Made by a program: the position numbers and the translations under genes
DNA from: Proteobacteria bacterium UBA3588
GTDB lineage: Bacteria > Pseudomonadota > Gammaproteobacteria > Thiohalomonadales > Thiohalomonadaceae
NCBI GenBank assembly: GCA_002376325.1
Contig: DFMR01000077.1
Span: 1 to 14,658 of the forward strand
Direction of reading: 5' to 3'
Length of the DNA stretch: 14,658 nt
The notes under the pieces: model-generated
What the model was told of the DNA's origin: nothing
Databases searched by the model: none
Seen by the model: only the letters and a program-made list of their open reading frames with translations
Shown: piece by piece, positions 6,873-14,192 of the stretch
Layout: every line of letters starts with the position of its first letter
Numbering within the stretch: the stretch's first letter is position 1

Positions 6873-7427
6873 ATGTTGCGCAATACCCTCAACGGTTGGG
6901 GAGCGGTCAGCATCGCCCTGCACTGGACGATTGCGGCACTGATCCTGTTCGAGTTCGGCCTTGGCTGGGTCGCGGCCGAATGGCCTCTGTCGCCGGCCAA
7001 GCTGGACCTGATGGTCTGGCACAAATCGTTCGGCATACTGGCGCTGGCACTGGTGTTGCTGCGTTTGTTGTGGCGGCTGGCCAATGTGATACCGCGGCTG
7101 CCGGCGACCACCCCGCGGTGGCAGCAGCGGGCGGCTCACGGCTCGCATCTGCTGCTCTATCTGTTGCAGCTCGCCGTGCCGCTCTCCGGCTGGGTGATCA
7201 ACTCCGCCGCCAATTTTCCCTTCCGGGTGTTCTGGTGGTTCCGGCTGCCCGCCATCGCTCCGCCCGGCGACACCTTGTCGCACCTTGCCAAACTCGGTCA
7301 CCTGTATCTGTTCTGGGCGTTGGCCGCGGTGCTGCTGCTGCATATCGCCGCGGCCCTGGATCACCATGTTCGGGCCAGGGACGAGGTGCTGATTCAGATG
7401 CTGCCCCTGTTGCGGAGGACGCCATGA
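6873..7427 (+). CDS. cybB: Cytochrome b561, CybB-type
   Basis: The 184-residue protein is a four-helix inner-membrane di-haem b cytochrome. Candidate axial haem ligands are His17 (IALHW), His50 (MVWHKSFG), His143 (KLGHLY) and His157 (LLLHIAA), placed as in E. coli CybB. The N-terminus RNTLNGWGAVSIALHW fits the family, and a TAA at 6861-6863 in the same frame fixes the start at ATG 6873, although no Shine-Dalgarno is visible. CybB can oxidise ubiquinol and pass electrons to superoxide or other acceptors; the partner here is unknown. Its stop overlaps the next gene's ATG (ATGA), so the yceI genes are co-translated. The 208-base gap upstream carries an AT-rich T-tract near 6786-6799. Confidence 0.93.
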   Translation: MLRNTLNGWGAVSIALHWTIAALILFEFGLGWVAAEWPLSPAKLDLMVWHKSFGILALALVLLRLLWRLANVIPRLPATTPRWQQRAAHGSHLLLYLLQLAVPLSGWVINSAANFPFRVFWWFRLPAIAPPGDTLSHLAKLGHLYLFWALAAVLLLHIAAALDHHVRARDEVLIQMLPLLRRTP

Positions 7428-7990
7428 AGCACCTGCGGACGATCGCTGTCCTGGGCTGCCTGTCACTGATGATGGGCCCCGTCGCCGAGGCGTCGTCGTG
7501 GCAGCCGCTCGGCGCACAGAGCAGTCTGGGCTTTGTCGCCACCTACGAAGGGGATCCGGCGCCCGGCGTGTTCCATGTGTTTCGTGCCGCGCTGAACTTC
7601 GATCCCGGCCGCCCGCAGCAAGGGCATCTCCAGGTGCGGGTGGATCTGGCCAGTGCGGACATGCGCAGCGCCGATATCAACGCGGCGATCCACGGGCCGC
7701 TGTGGCTCGCGTCCGCCAGTCGGCGCTGGGCCGAGTTCGACAGCAGCGATATACGGCGGTCCGGCCCCCATCGGTATGTCGCCACCGGCGTCCTGACGTT
7801 GAAGGGGCACCGGGGCACGATAGCGGTACCGTTCAGCTGGACGCTGCAAGGTGACGAGGCGGTGTTGGAGGGGATGACGTCGGTGGATCGCACCGTATTC
7901 GACGTCGGTTCCGGAGAGTGGGCGCGGCCGGACCAGATAGGCGTGCATATCACGTTGCACTATCGTGTGGCGTTTCGCCGCGGGCCTTAG
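7424..7990 (+). CDS. yceI: Secreted YceI-family protein
   Basis: A 188-residue YceI-like protein with a signal peptide (about 1-23, ending VAEA/SS) and a lipocalin-like beta-barrel body. Typical segments are SSLGFVATYEGDPAPGVF, the DLASADMRSADINAAI region, a WLASASRRWAEFDSSDI stretch and the closing VDRTVFDVGSGEW and ITLHYRV. YceI proteins bind long isoprenoid lipids or quinone-like molecules in the periplasm; binding here is inference. The start ATG 7424 overlaps the stop of the cytochrome gene and has GGAGG at 7414-7418. The frame is open upstream to 6797, but that extension is only the cytochrome coding sequence in another frame. The b561-YceI order parallels the enteric yceJ-yceI pair. 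Confidence 0.93.
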   Translation: MKHLRTIAVLGCLSLMMGPVAEASSWQPLGAQSSLGFVATYEGDPAPGVFHVFRAALNFDPGRPQQGHLQVRVDLASADMRSADINAAIHGPLWLASASRRWAEFDSSDIRRSGPHRYVATGVLTLKGHRGTIAVPFSWTLQGDEAVLEGMTSVDRTVFDVGSGEWARPDQIGVHITLHYRVAFRRGP

Positions 7991-7991
7991 G

Positions 7992-8759
7992 ATGCGGTGG
8001 GCGGCGGGGGCGTGGCTGCTGTCGGCGCTCGCCGTGACGGCTTGCGCACCGCCGGCCCCATCGGCAGTGCCGGCAGGCCCACCGGCGGGGTTTCCCGCTG
8101 CCTTCTACCGCCAGGCCATCGTCGCAGGGAACACCGTTTATCGCATCGAGCCGGGGTTGTCCCGCGTCGTCATCCGGGTGCATCGCGCCGGCCCGCTGGC
8201 GGCGTTCGGCCACGAGCACGTCGTGGCGAGCCGCGACCTGCACGGCTATGCGCTGCTGGCGCGCTCGCCGGGCGCCGACCGTGCGGACCTCTATCTTCCG
8301 CTCACCAGCCTCGAGGTCGACGCGCCGGCGCTGCGCAAGTCGGCCGGACTCGGTGCCGCCCTGTCGCCGACCGACGTGCTGGCAACTCGGGACCACATGC
8401 TGCATCCGGTGCTGGAGGCCGACCGCTATCCCTATGCGGAGGCGCACATCGCGGGGCTTGCGGCCAAGCGCGGCCATCGCGAACGGCTTCGCATCACGTT
8501 TACGCTGCACGGTAGGCGCAGAAGCTATGACGTCCCGGTGCAGATGGATTGGAACAACCGGCGTCTGCACGTCAGCGGGCGGATAACTATCCTTCAAACC
8601 AGCTTTGCGATTCGGCCGTATGCGGTGCTCGGCGGCGCGTTGCGGGTGGCCGACGAGTTGCAGTTGGCGTTCGAGGTAAGCGGCGTGCGACAAACCGGCG
8701 TCGCGGGGGCCAAGGCCGATTTGCACTTAAGAAAAACGATCTCACCGCAACGCCGCTGA
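7992..8759 (+). CDS. YceI-like lipoprotein
   Basis: This 255-residue protein begins MRWAAGAWLLSALAVTAC, a signal with lipobox VTAC and lipidated Cys18, then a Pro/Ala-rich linker. From about residue 45 it resembles the YceI barrel: YRIEPGLSRVVIRVHRAG, FGHEHVVASRDLHG, LYLPLTSLEVDAP, a DHMLHPVLEADRYPYAEA stretch, and TLHGRRRSYDVPV. It is a second, membrane-anchored YceI relative in the same unit. The start ATG at 7992 follows the previous stop by one base, so translation is probably coupled; an in-frame ATG at 7965 would spoil the signal peptide. The FGHEH motif gives a possible metal or ligand site. A ligand shared with the first YceI is plausible but unproven. Confidence 0.88.
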   Translation: MRWAAGAWLLSALAVTACAPPAPSAVPAGPPAGFPAAFYRQAIVAGNTVYRIEPGLSRVVIRVHRAGPLAAFGHEHVVASRDLHGYALLARSPGADRADLYLPLTSLEVDAPALRKSAGLGAALSPTDVLATRDHMLHPVLEADRYPYAEAHIAGLAAKRGHRERLRITFTLHGRRRSYDVPVQMDWNNRRLHVSGRITILQTSFAIRPYAVLGGALRVADELQLAFEVSGVRQTGVAGAKADLHLRKTISPQRR

Positions 8760-8878
8760 AGGCGTAAGGTGCGCGTGCGCGACCGACGCTTCGGGGTGTC
8801 GCGGCGTTGCGGCAAAATCGACTGGTTTAAATCTCGCTTACGGTTTACGGATGATTCGCCGAATCTTGCGCCGGGAAC

Positions 8879-9145
8879 TCAGCGGCGACGTCCTTTGCTC
8901 TTTAGTTTCGGACTGTCTTCGCGGACCTTCAGATTGCTCTCCATAAACAACTTGCCGTTCAGTGCCGCCATGGCGGCACGGGCTTCGTGTCCTTCCATAT
9001 CGACGAAGGCAAAACCGCGGCAGCGGCCGCTGAAGATATCGCGCGGCAGCTCCAGTTTGCGCACGGTACCGTAGGTGGCGAAGAGTTCTTTGACGTCATT
9101 TTCCGTGGCTTGCGGTGCGATGTTGCCGACGAACAGCGTTTTCAT
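8879..9145 (-). CDS. Single-RRM RNA-binding protein
   Basis: An 88-residue bacterial RNA recognition motif protein. RNP2 is LFVGNI at 4-9 and RNP1 is RGFAFVDM at 43-50, with the usual beta-alpha-beta-beta-alpha-beta layout through residue 75 and a short basic tail, KLKSKGRRR. Such proteins, best known in cyanobacteria and some proteobacteria, bind single-stranded RNA and are often cold-induced. AGGA lies eight bases before the ATG. The neighbour upstream on the same strand is cspA, 207 bases away, with a terminator-like hairpin between. Shared cold regulation is inferred from that pairing, not seen in a motif. Confidence 0.93.
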   Translation of the reverse strand: MKTLFVGNIAPQATENDVKELFATYGTVRKLELPRDIFSGRCRGFAFVDMEGHEARAAMAALNGKLFMESNLKVREDSPKLKSKGRRR

Positions 9146-9238
9146 AAGCGGGTTCCTGAATTGTATGACCGGCCGCTACGGTGGCGGCGCTGGGATTCGC
9201 CGCGGCATGCGCGGGCGAAGGGAGGAAGAGATGAGAAA

Positions 9239-9288
9239 CGGGCCGGTGCTTCGGTCCCTCCGCCGTTGGAGAGGGAAGCATCGGCCCG
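9239..9288 (-). terminator. Rho-independent-like terminator of cspA
   Basis: Read on the minus strand, CGGGCCG at 9288-9282 pairs with CGGCCCG at 9245-9239. Inside, GCTTC pairs with GAAGC and CCCTC with GAGGG around a small loop. The hairpin is followed downstream by TTTCTCATCTCTT, a T-rich but interrupted tail. It lies 65 bases beyond the end of the cspA gene and before the RRM gene, so it could separate or attenuate the two. Confidence 0.55.
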
Positions 9289-9303
9289 CGTCTTCGACAG
9301 TGA

Positions 9304-9333
9304 GGATGGAACGCGCGACAGCGCGCGCCATCC
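9304..9333. repeat. GC-rich hairpin between cspA and RRM gene
   Basis: GGATGG at 9304-9309 pairs with CCATCC at 9328-9333, and CGCGCG at 9312-9317 pairs with CGCGCG at 9322-9327, leaving a two-base bulge and a four-base loop. It sits 20 bases downstream of the cspA stop on the transcribed strand. It has no T-tract of its own and may instead protect the mRNA 3' end or assist the following terminator. Confidence 0.5.
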
Positions 9334-9352
9334 CTACTTAAGCGTGCAACGT

Positions 9353-9556
9353 TTATTGCGGAACGACGTTGGTCGCCTGCGGGCCTTTCGGGCCCTTCTC
9401 TACATTGAAGCTGACGGCCTGACCTTCGGCCAGGGTCTTGAAGCCCGAGCCCTGAATCGCGCTGAAGTGCACGAACACATCTGCGCCGCCGTCGCTCTGG
9501 GAGATGAAGCCGAAGCCTTTGGATTCGTTAAACCACTTTACGGTACCGGTAGCCAT
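9353..9556 (-). CDS. cspA: CspA-family cold-shock protein
   Basis: A 67-residue cold-shock domain protein, close to the 66-70 residues typical of the family. It reads MATGTVKWFNESKGFGFI at the start with RNP1 KGFGFI at 13-18 and RNP2 VFVHF at 27-31, then GPKGPQATNV at the end. CspA proteins bind single-stranded RNA and DNA and melt mRNA secondary structure after cold shock. The start ATG at 9556 is chosen over an extended frame to 9655 because the family begins at this Met, and AAAGG lies about ten bases upstream. A TATAGT hexamer on the minus strand at 9684-9679 could be a -10, giving a leader of about 115 bases, as csp genes often have. Downstream on the same strand is the RRM gene. Confidence 0.95.
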   Translation of the reverse strand: MATGTVKWFNESKGFGFISQSDGGADVFVHFSAIQGSGFKTLAEGQAVSFNVEKGPKGPQATNVVPQ

Positions 9557-9875
9557 GAATAATCTGCCTTTAAAAATCAAGAGAGGGTTGTGCGTACAGG
9601 TAATGTAAAGAGGTGGTTCGAGAAGTAGACCGGATGGAACTGCTGAAGCTGCCAATAACAGTATCTGTAGCGCGTGTGACTATAGGCCAATTACCGACCA
9701 TGTGCCACAACTATTTTCGCCGTCACCGGGCTTCGCGGGCCGCTAGAGCTTGCGAACCATCGGTAAAAGGCCGCACTCTCTGTTCAGCTTCGTATCGGGT
9801 CGGCCGATTAGCCTATACCGGCAGAATATCCATTGCCGCCAGCAACGGCACAACGAGTCTAGTGGTGGAGGGGGC
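9557..9875. other. Divergent region between cspA and hybrid kinase
   Basis: This 319-base stretch holds the leader of cspA on the minus strand and the promoter of the kinase gene on plus. Candidate elements are TATAGT (minus, 9684-9679) without a convincing -35, and the kinase Shine-Dalgarno GGAGG at 9867-9871. I do not see a clear E. coli-style cold box. Open frames within it, such as the upstream extension of the kinase frame to 9750, look non-coding. Confidence 0.4.
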
Positions 9876-12311
9876 GTGACAAGGCAGCTGCTACGCATTG
9901 TTCGAAACAACCTCATCGTCGCCGCCGCCTACGGGACGCTCGGCTGTGGTGTCGCGCTTTTTTTCAAGACGTTCGGCGAGTTTCCCGCCCCTGACTGGCC
10001 GTCCGCCAGCGTGGCGCTCGCCGCCGCCCTGATCGGCGGACCCCGGCTGTGGCCGGGGATCTTTGCCGGTTCGTTTCTGGTCAACTACGCGCTGTTTGAC
10101 GCCTCCGCCCTGCTGGCGCTGGGGGTCTCGATCACCAACACGCTCGGACCGGCGACCGGCGCCCGGCTGATCCGACGCTTTTGCGGCACCGCGCAGCCAT
10201 TTTTCCTGTTTCGCGACGTGGTGATATTCATCCTGTTCGGCGCGGCCCTGCACGGTCTGATAGCCGCCAGCGGCGGTGTGGCGATGTCGTATGCCGGCGG
10301 CGTACTGCCGGCGGCGGCGGTTCCCTCGGCCTGGTTGCGCTGGTGCCTGTCGGACGGCGGCGGAGCGCTGTTCTTCGGTCCGGCGCTGTTGCTGTGGCTG
10401 CACGATCGGAGCGTGCGGCTGTCGCGGCGGCAGGCGCTGGAGCTGACGCTGGTCTGCCTTGCCACGCTGCTGCTGGCCGCTGCCACCTTCTTTTTGATCA
10501 AGTCGCATCATCACGCGCTGTCCGGGCTTCCCTACCTGTTGGTCGCACCGCTGCTGTGGGTGACCGTGCGCTTTTCGCCGCGCGCCGGCACCACGCTGTT
10601 TTCGGCGCTGGCGGTGGTCGCTACCATCGGCACCATCGCAGGCTTTGGCCCGTTCAACCTCGCCGGCGCCGATCGGCCGCTGGTCACGCTGGGGTTGATG
10701 ATGGTCGCGTTCAATATCGGCGTGCTCGCCATCGGCGCGCTGACCGCGGAACGGCGTGCGATCACGCGGGAGCTGGAGCGGCGTGTCGCCGCGCGTACCG
10801 CCGAACTGGTGCAGGCCAATCGCGCCAAGGACGAGTTCCTCGCCACCATTTCCCATGAAATGCGTACGCCGCTGACGGCGTTGCTGGGTAATGCCGAACT
10901 GCTGCGCGCTGCGCCGTTGGCGCCACCGCAGAGGGAGCTGGCCGAGCGTCTGGGCAGCTCCGGCGAGTTGCTGCTGTCGTTGATCAACGACCTGCTCGAT
11001 ATCTCCCGCATCGAGGCTGGCTGCCTCGACTTTCAGTTGCGCCCCATCTCGGTGCGCGCAGTGACGGAGCAGACGCTGCACATGTTCGACGGCGCCGCCG
11101 CGCGCCAGGGGCTCGCGCTGCGTAGCGCTGTGCGCGACGTACCGGCGTGGGTGTATGGCGATGCGCAGCGGCTGCAACAGGTACTCGCCAACCTGATCGG
11201 TAACGCGGTGAAATTCACCGAGCGCGGCGAGGTGCGGGTCGCGCTTGCGCCGCTGCACGGCGCAGACGCGACCGCCTATCTCCGTTTCGAAGTCAGCGAC
11301 AGCGGTATCGGGATAGCGGAGCAGGATGTGGCGAAACTGTTTCAGCCCTTCTCGCAGGTCGATGCGTCGGCGGCGCGGCGCCACGGCGGCAGCGGCCTCG
11401 GTCTGGTGATCTGCAAGCGCCTGGTGGAGGCGATGGGCGGACAAATCGGGGTCGAGAGCCGGCCGCAACAGGGCAGTACCTTCTGGTTTACCTTGCCGTT
11501 GCGGGTGGCGCAGCCGGAGGAACCGGAAACCATCGGCATGCTGCGGCCGCGGGCGTTGTCGATTCTGCTGGTCGAGGACGTGACGGAGAGCGCGCGCGTG
11601 CTGGAGGCGCTGCTGCGCCGTGAGGGCCACGCAGTGACGCTTGCCGACAGCGGAGCGGCGGCGCTGGCGAAGTTGCAACGCTCATCCTTCGACTTGGTAC
11701 TGATGGACCTGCGGATGCCGATGATGGACGGTATCGAGGCGACGCGCCGCATCCGTGCCCTGCCCGATCCTGAGCGCGCGGACGTCACGGTGTTTGCCCT
11801 CACCGCCAACCTGATGCGCGATACGGTGGCCGCCTGCCTGGCGGGCGGCATGCAGGACGTGGTGGCGAAGCCGCTGCGGCTGCCGCAGTTCAACGCCAAG
11901 CTGACGGCGCGTTTCGGCGGCGCGCCGGCGGGGGTTGTTGCGGAGGCGGCTGCGGCCCATGGCGAGCAGCCGCTCGACCTCGATACGCTGGCCTATTACC
12001 GCAACGCCATGGGCACCTCCGCGCTGCTCAACGTCACCACGCTCTACAGCAACAACAGCCTGGGCTATCTCGACGCGATGGCCCGCGCCGTCGAACGGGA
12101 CGACTTGGCGGTGATAGCCGGCGACGCCCACAAGATGGCGGGCGCGTCGATGATGTTGGGGATGCGCGACATCGGCACCCTCGCCATGGAACTGGAGGAG
12201 GCGGCGTTGGCCGGCGATGTGGCGCGCACCGGCGCGTTGTTCACCCGGCTCAAGCGGCAGTTGCCCGCTGTCCTGGACGCGCTGCGGCGCTGGTGCGGCG
12301 AGGCGGCGTGA
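9876..12311 (+). CDS. MASE1 hybrid sensor histidine kinase with REC and Hpt
   Basis: An 811-residue hybrid kinase. Residues about 10-300 are hydrophobic with about eight helices, matching MASE1 membrane sensors (WPSASVALAAALIGG). A short helical linker leads to HisKA with phosphorylated His327 (ISHEMRTPL). The ATPase domain has N box NLIGNAVKFT at 439-448, G1 DSGIGI from 475, FQPFSQ and G2 GGSGLGL at 504-510. The REC domain has the acidic pair in LVEDV, phosphoacceptor Asp611 (LVLMDLRMP) and Lys665. A C-terminal Hpt domain carries His752 (AGDAHKMAG). All phosphorelay residues are present, so it is probably functional. GTG at 9876 is chosen because of GGAGG at 9867-9871 and because the frame upstream to 9750 is poorly protein-like; this is not certain. 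No output response regulator is nearby. Confidence 0.9.
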   Translation: MTRQLLRIVRNNLIVAAAYGTLGCGVALFFKTFGEFPAPDWPSASVALAAALIGGPRLWPGIFAGSFLVNYALFDASALLALGVSITNTLGPATGARLIRRFCGTAQPFFLFRDVVIFILFGAALHGLIAASGGVAMSYAGGVLPAAAVPSAWLRWCLSDGGGALFFGPALLLWLHDRSVRLSRRQALELTLVCLATLLLAAATFFLIKSHHHALSGLPYLLVAPLLWVTVRFSPRAGTTLFSALAVVATIGTIAGFGPFNLAGADRPLVTLGLMMVAFNIGVLAIGALTAERRAITRELERRVAARTAELVQANRAKDEFLATISHEMRTPLTALLGNAELLRAAPLAPPQRELAERLGSSGELLLSLINDLLDISRIEAGCLDFQLRPISVRAVTEQTLHMFDGAAARQGLALRSAVRDVPAWVYGDAQRLQQVLANLIGNAVKFTERGEVRVALAPLHGADATAYLRFEVSDSGIGIAEQDVAKLFQPFSQVDASAARRHGGSGLGLVICKRLVEAMGGQIGVESRPQQGSTFWFTLPLRVAQPEEPETIGMLRPRALSILLVEDVTESARVLEALLRREGHAVTLADSGAAALAKLQRSSFDLVLMDLRMPMMDGIEATRRIRALPDPERADVTVFALTANLMRDTVAACLAGGMQDVVAKPLRLPQFNAKLTARFGGAPAGVVAEAAAAHGEQPLDLDTLAYYRNAMGTSALLNVTTLYSNNSLGYLDAMARAVERDDLAVIAGDAHKMAGASMMLGMRDIGTLAMELEEAALAGDVARTGALFTRLKRQLPAVLDALRRWCGEAA

Positions 12312-12429
12312 GTCGCCGTCGCGGCGCAGGCAAACAAGCATCAGCGGCGCGACAAGGTAAACTGCTACGGTAATCGGGTTACGCTATCCGGAATGTTGCG
12401 CCGGACCCTTGCCGGCCAAAGGATCTGCC

Positions 12430-12849
12430 ATGGCACAAACACTATTCAGCGGCGGCTGCCTGTGCGGCGCGGTGCAGTATGAGATCAGCGGCGAGGCGAG
12501 CCATTTCTACCACTGCCATTGCAGCCGTTGCCGCAAGGCGACGGGCACCGGCCACGCCAGCAATATGCTGGTGGCGTCGGACCGCGTGGTGTGGCGCAAG
12601 GGCGAGGGGCGGGTGCGTCGTTACAAGGTGCCGGAGGCGGAGCGCTTCGCCTCCGTCTTTTGCAGCGAATGCGGCAGCCCGCTGCCGCGCGTCGTGCCGG
12701 AAATCGGCGCTGTCGTGATCCCCGCCGGTTCCCTTGATGCGGAGCCGGAGATACGGCCGCAGGCACGCATCTTCTGGGTTTCCCGCGTCGGCTGGTCGTG
12801 CGAGACCGGCGACCTGCCGGTGTTTGCCGAGTATCCGCCGAACCGCTGA
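12430..12849 (+). CDS. GFA-family zinc protein (CENP-V/GFA domain)
   Basis: A 139-residue protein of the glutathione-dependent formaldehyde-activating (GFA) domain family. Zinc ligands are visible in order: Cys10 and Cys12 (GGCLCGAVQYEI), Cys29, Cys31 and Cys34 (HCHCSRCRKATG), and Cys78 and Cys81 (FCSECGSPL). The family fold is a small beta barrel with two zinc sites. The founding enzyme joins formaldehyde to glutathione, but most members are uncharacterised, so I do not assign that reaction. The start ATG at 12430 has AAAGGA about six bases upstream and puts the first conserved segment at the N-terminus; an upstream in-frame ATG at 12409 is less likely. It is cytoplasmic, with a YecD-like gene following after 105 bases, and a 118-base gap behind the kinase. 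Confidence 0.92.
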   Translation: MAQTLFSGGCLCGAVQYEISGEASHFYHCHCSRCRKATGTGHASNMLVASDRVVWRKGEGRVRRYKVPEAERFASVFCSECGSPLPRVVPEIGAVVIPAGSLDAEPEIRPQARIFWVSRVGWSCETGDLPVFAEYPPNR

Positions 12850-12954
12850 AGCCGGTTTGTGGGCGATCCCTATGGAGCCCGCTGCCGGGCGTGGAACGGC
12901 CGGCAGCGATCGCCGGTCAAACCGGCAAACCCTGACAGACAACGAGGAGACACC

Positions 12955-13533
12955 ATGTCCGAACCGACTATCGACCCGGCGCGTAGCGCGTTGGTGATCA
13001 TCGATCTGCAACGCGGCATCGTCGGCCGCTCCACCGCACCCCATGCGGCGGACCAAGTGGTGGAGAACAGCAGCCGGCTGCTGGCGGCCGCCCGTCGCCA
13101 AGGAATCCTGCCGGTGCTGGTGCATGTGGGCGGCGCCCCCGATTGGGCCGATCGGCTGCGGCTGAGCGCCGACCAGCCGACGCCGCCGCAGCCGCCGCCG
13201 CCCGATTGGAGCGAGTTTGCGCCGCAGATCGCGCCGCAATCCGGTGAGGTGGTGATCCTCAAGCGCCAGTGGGGCGCCTTCTATGGCACGGACCTGGATC
13301 TGCAGCTGCGCCGCCGCGGCATCGACACCACCATTCTCTGCGGCATCGCCACCGAGGTCGGAGTGGAGAGCACGGCGCGCGACGCCTACGAGCGCAACTA
13401 CCGCCAGTTCTTCGCCGAGGACGCCATGAGCGGTCTCCACGAGGCGGGCCACCGCAACGCCATCGACCGCATCTTCCCGCGCATCGGCCATGTGCGCTCG
13501 ACCGACTGGGTGGTGCAGGCGCTGGGCGGATAG
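12955..13533 (+). CDS. yecD: YecD-like isochorismatase-fold protein lacking catalytic Cys
   Basis: A 192-residue isochorismatase/cysteine-hydrolase superfamily protein, with good resemblance to E. coli YecD (about 188 residues): LVIIDLQRGI, then ILKRQWGAFYGTDL, then GVESTARDAYERNY and RIFPRIGHVRS. Two of the usual triad residues are present, Asp17 and Lys103, but the nucleophile position in the GVESTARDA region is Gly136 instead of Cys. YecD itself has Gly there as far as I recall, so this is a subfamily trait rather than a mutation of this gene. The hydrolase activity is therefore doubtful and the function unknown. A Pro-rich stretch (TPPQPPPPDW) lies at 76-85. Start ATG 12955 has GAGGAGA at 12944-12950, four bases away. 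Confidence 0.9.
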   Translation: MSEPTIDPARSALVIIDLQRGIVGRSTAPHAADQVVENSSRLLAAARRQGILPVLVHVGGAPDWADRLRLSADQPTPPQPPPPDWSEFAPQIAPQSGEVVILKRQWGAFYGTDLDLQLRRRGIDTTILCGIATEVGVESTARDAYERNYRQFFAEDAMSGLHEAGHRNAIDRIFPRIGHVRSTDWVVQALGG

Positions 13534-13538
13534 ATAGT

Positions 13539-13568
13539 CTGTGGGTCGGACTTCAGTCCGACCCACAG
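13539..13568. repeat. Perfect 14-base inverted repeat, REP-like or terminator
   Basis: CTGTGGGTCGGACT at 13539-13552 and AGTCCGACCCACAG at 13555-13568 are perfect reverse complements with two bases between. It lies five bases beyond the yecD-like stop. GTCGGAC-TTCA-GTCCGAC palindromes are common interspersed repeats in gammaproteobacteria. It could also end transcription of yecD, but only GTTTCTC follows on the plus strand, so a classical T-tract is lacking. Confidence 0.7.
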
Positions 13569-13802
13569 GTTTCTCAGTGCTGACTTGGGTGGTAGCTTGA
13601 GGATCGATCGGAACCACCAGATACACCGAGGCGACACTCACCATGATACGGGGAGTCGGCTCCATCGTAGGCCTGGCGGCCGGCGCCTGCGGGAAGAGGG
13701 GGGTTCTCGCCAAACCGCCAAGTGTGAGGGGGTTGTGGTTCGCTGCGGATAGTGTGCTATTCGCTCTCTATAGCGAAGTGGATAATCAATCCCGGTGGCG
13801 GG

Positions 13803-14126
13803 TTACCCTGACGTGGGTTTTGTCAGCCGCTTGAGGAACACCTTCATCTCTTTTGCCGCCTGGATGTCGCCCTTGGCCTCGGCGATGGCGATGCCGTCCT
13901 GGTAGGCGGCGATCGCCTCGCCGTCGAGTCCCGCGGCGGCCAGTGCCTTGGCATACAGCTTCCACGCCGCCGAGTAGTGACGGTCATGGGCCAGGGCGGC
14001 GCGCAGGTGCTCGATCGCCTGGGCGTACTCCTGCTGTTGCAGGTAGGCGTTGCCCAGGCCGAAGCGCACCATGGCGTTGTCCTGGCCGGCAGCGAGCAGT
14101 TTTTCCAGGTTGTCGGTGATGGCCAT
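13803..14126 (-). CDS. Small tetratricopeptide repeat protein
   Basis: A 107-residue cytoplasmic protein made of about two TPR units. The first (about 17-50) reads RFGLGNAYLQQQEYAQAIEH, and the second (about 51-84) carries AAWKLYAKALAAAGLDGEAIAAY, both with the small-residue pattern at helix contacts (A/G 8, Y 11, A 20). A basic tail follows (FLKRLTKPTSG). TPR proteins act as scaffolds for protein partners; none is identified here. GAGAAG precedes the ATG by five bases. It follows the methyltransferase gene on the same strand after 66 bases and could be co-transcribed. Confidence 0.88.
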   Translation of the reverse strand: MAITDNLEKLLAAGQDNAMVRFGLGNAYLQQQEYAQAIEHLRAALAHDRHYSAAWKLYAKALAAAGLDGEAIAAYQDGIAIAEAKGDIQAAKEMKVFLKRLTKPTSG

Positions 14127-14192
14127 GGTGGCTTCTCGGGCGGCGGTGATGCTCAGGATATTGGGTGCCGCAAGCCGGCAGGCAAGTCCGCG

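Noticed and set aside
6797..7990. YceI gene with a 209-residue N-terminal extension
   Set aside because: The extension is the cytochrome b561 gene read in another frame; the ATG at 7424 with GGAGG and a signal peptide is the proper start.
9891..11678. Minus-strand open frame of 595 codons opposite the hybrid kinase
   Set aside because: Arg/Gln-rich low-complexity translation, typical antisense artefact of GC-rich coding sequence; the plus strand carries all kinase motifs.
12442..13713. Minus-strand open frame of 423 codons over the GFA and YecD-like genes
   Set aside because: No recognisable domain, biased composition, and it covers two well-supported plus-strand genes.
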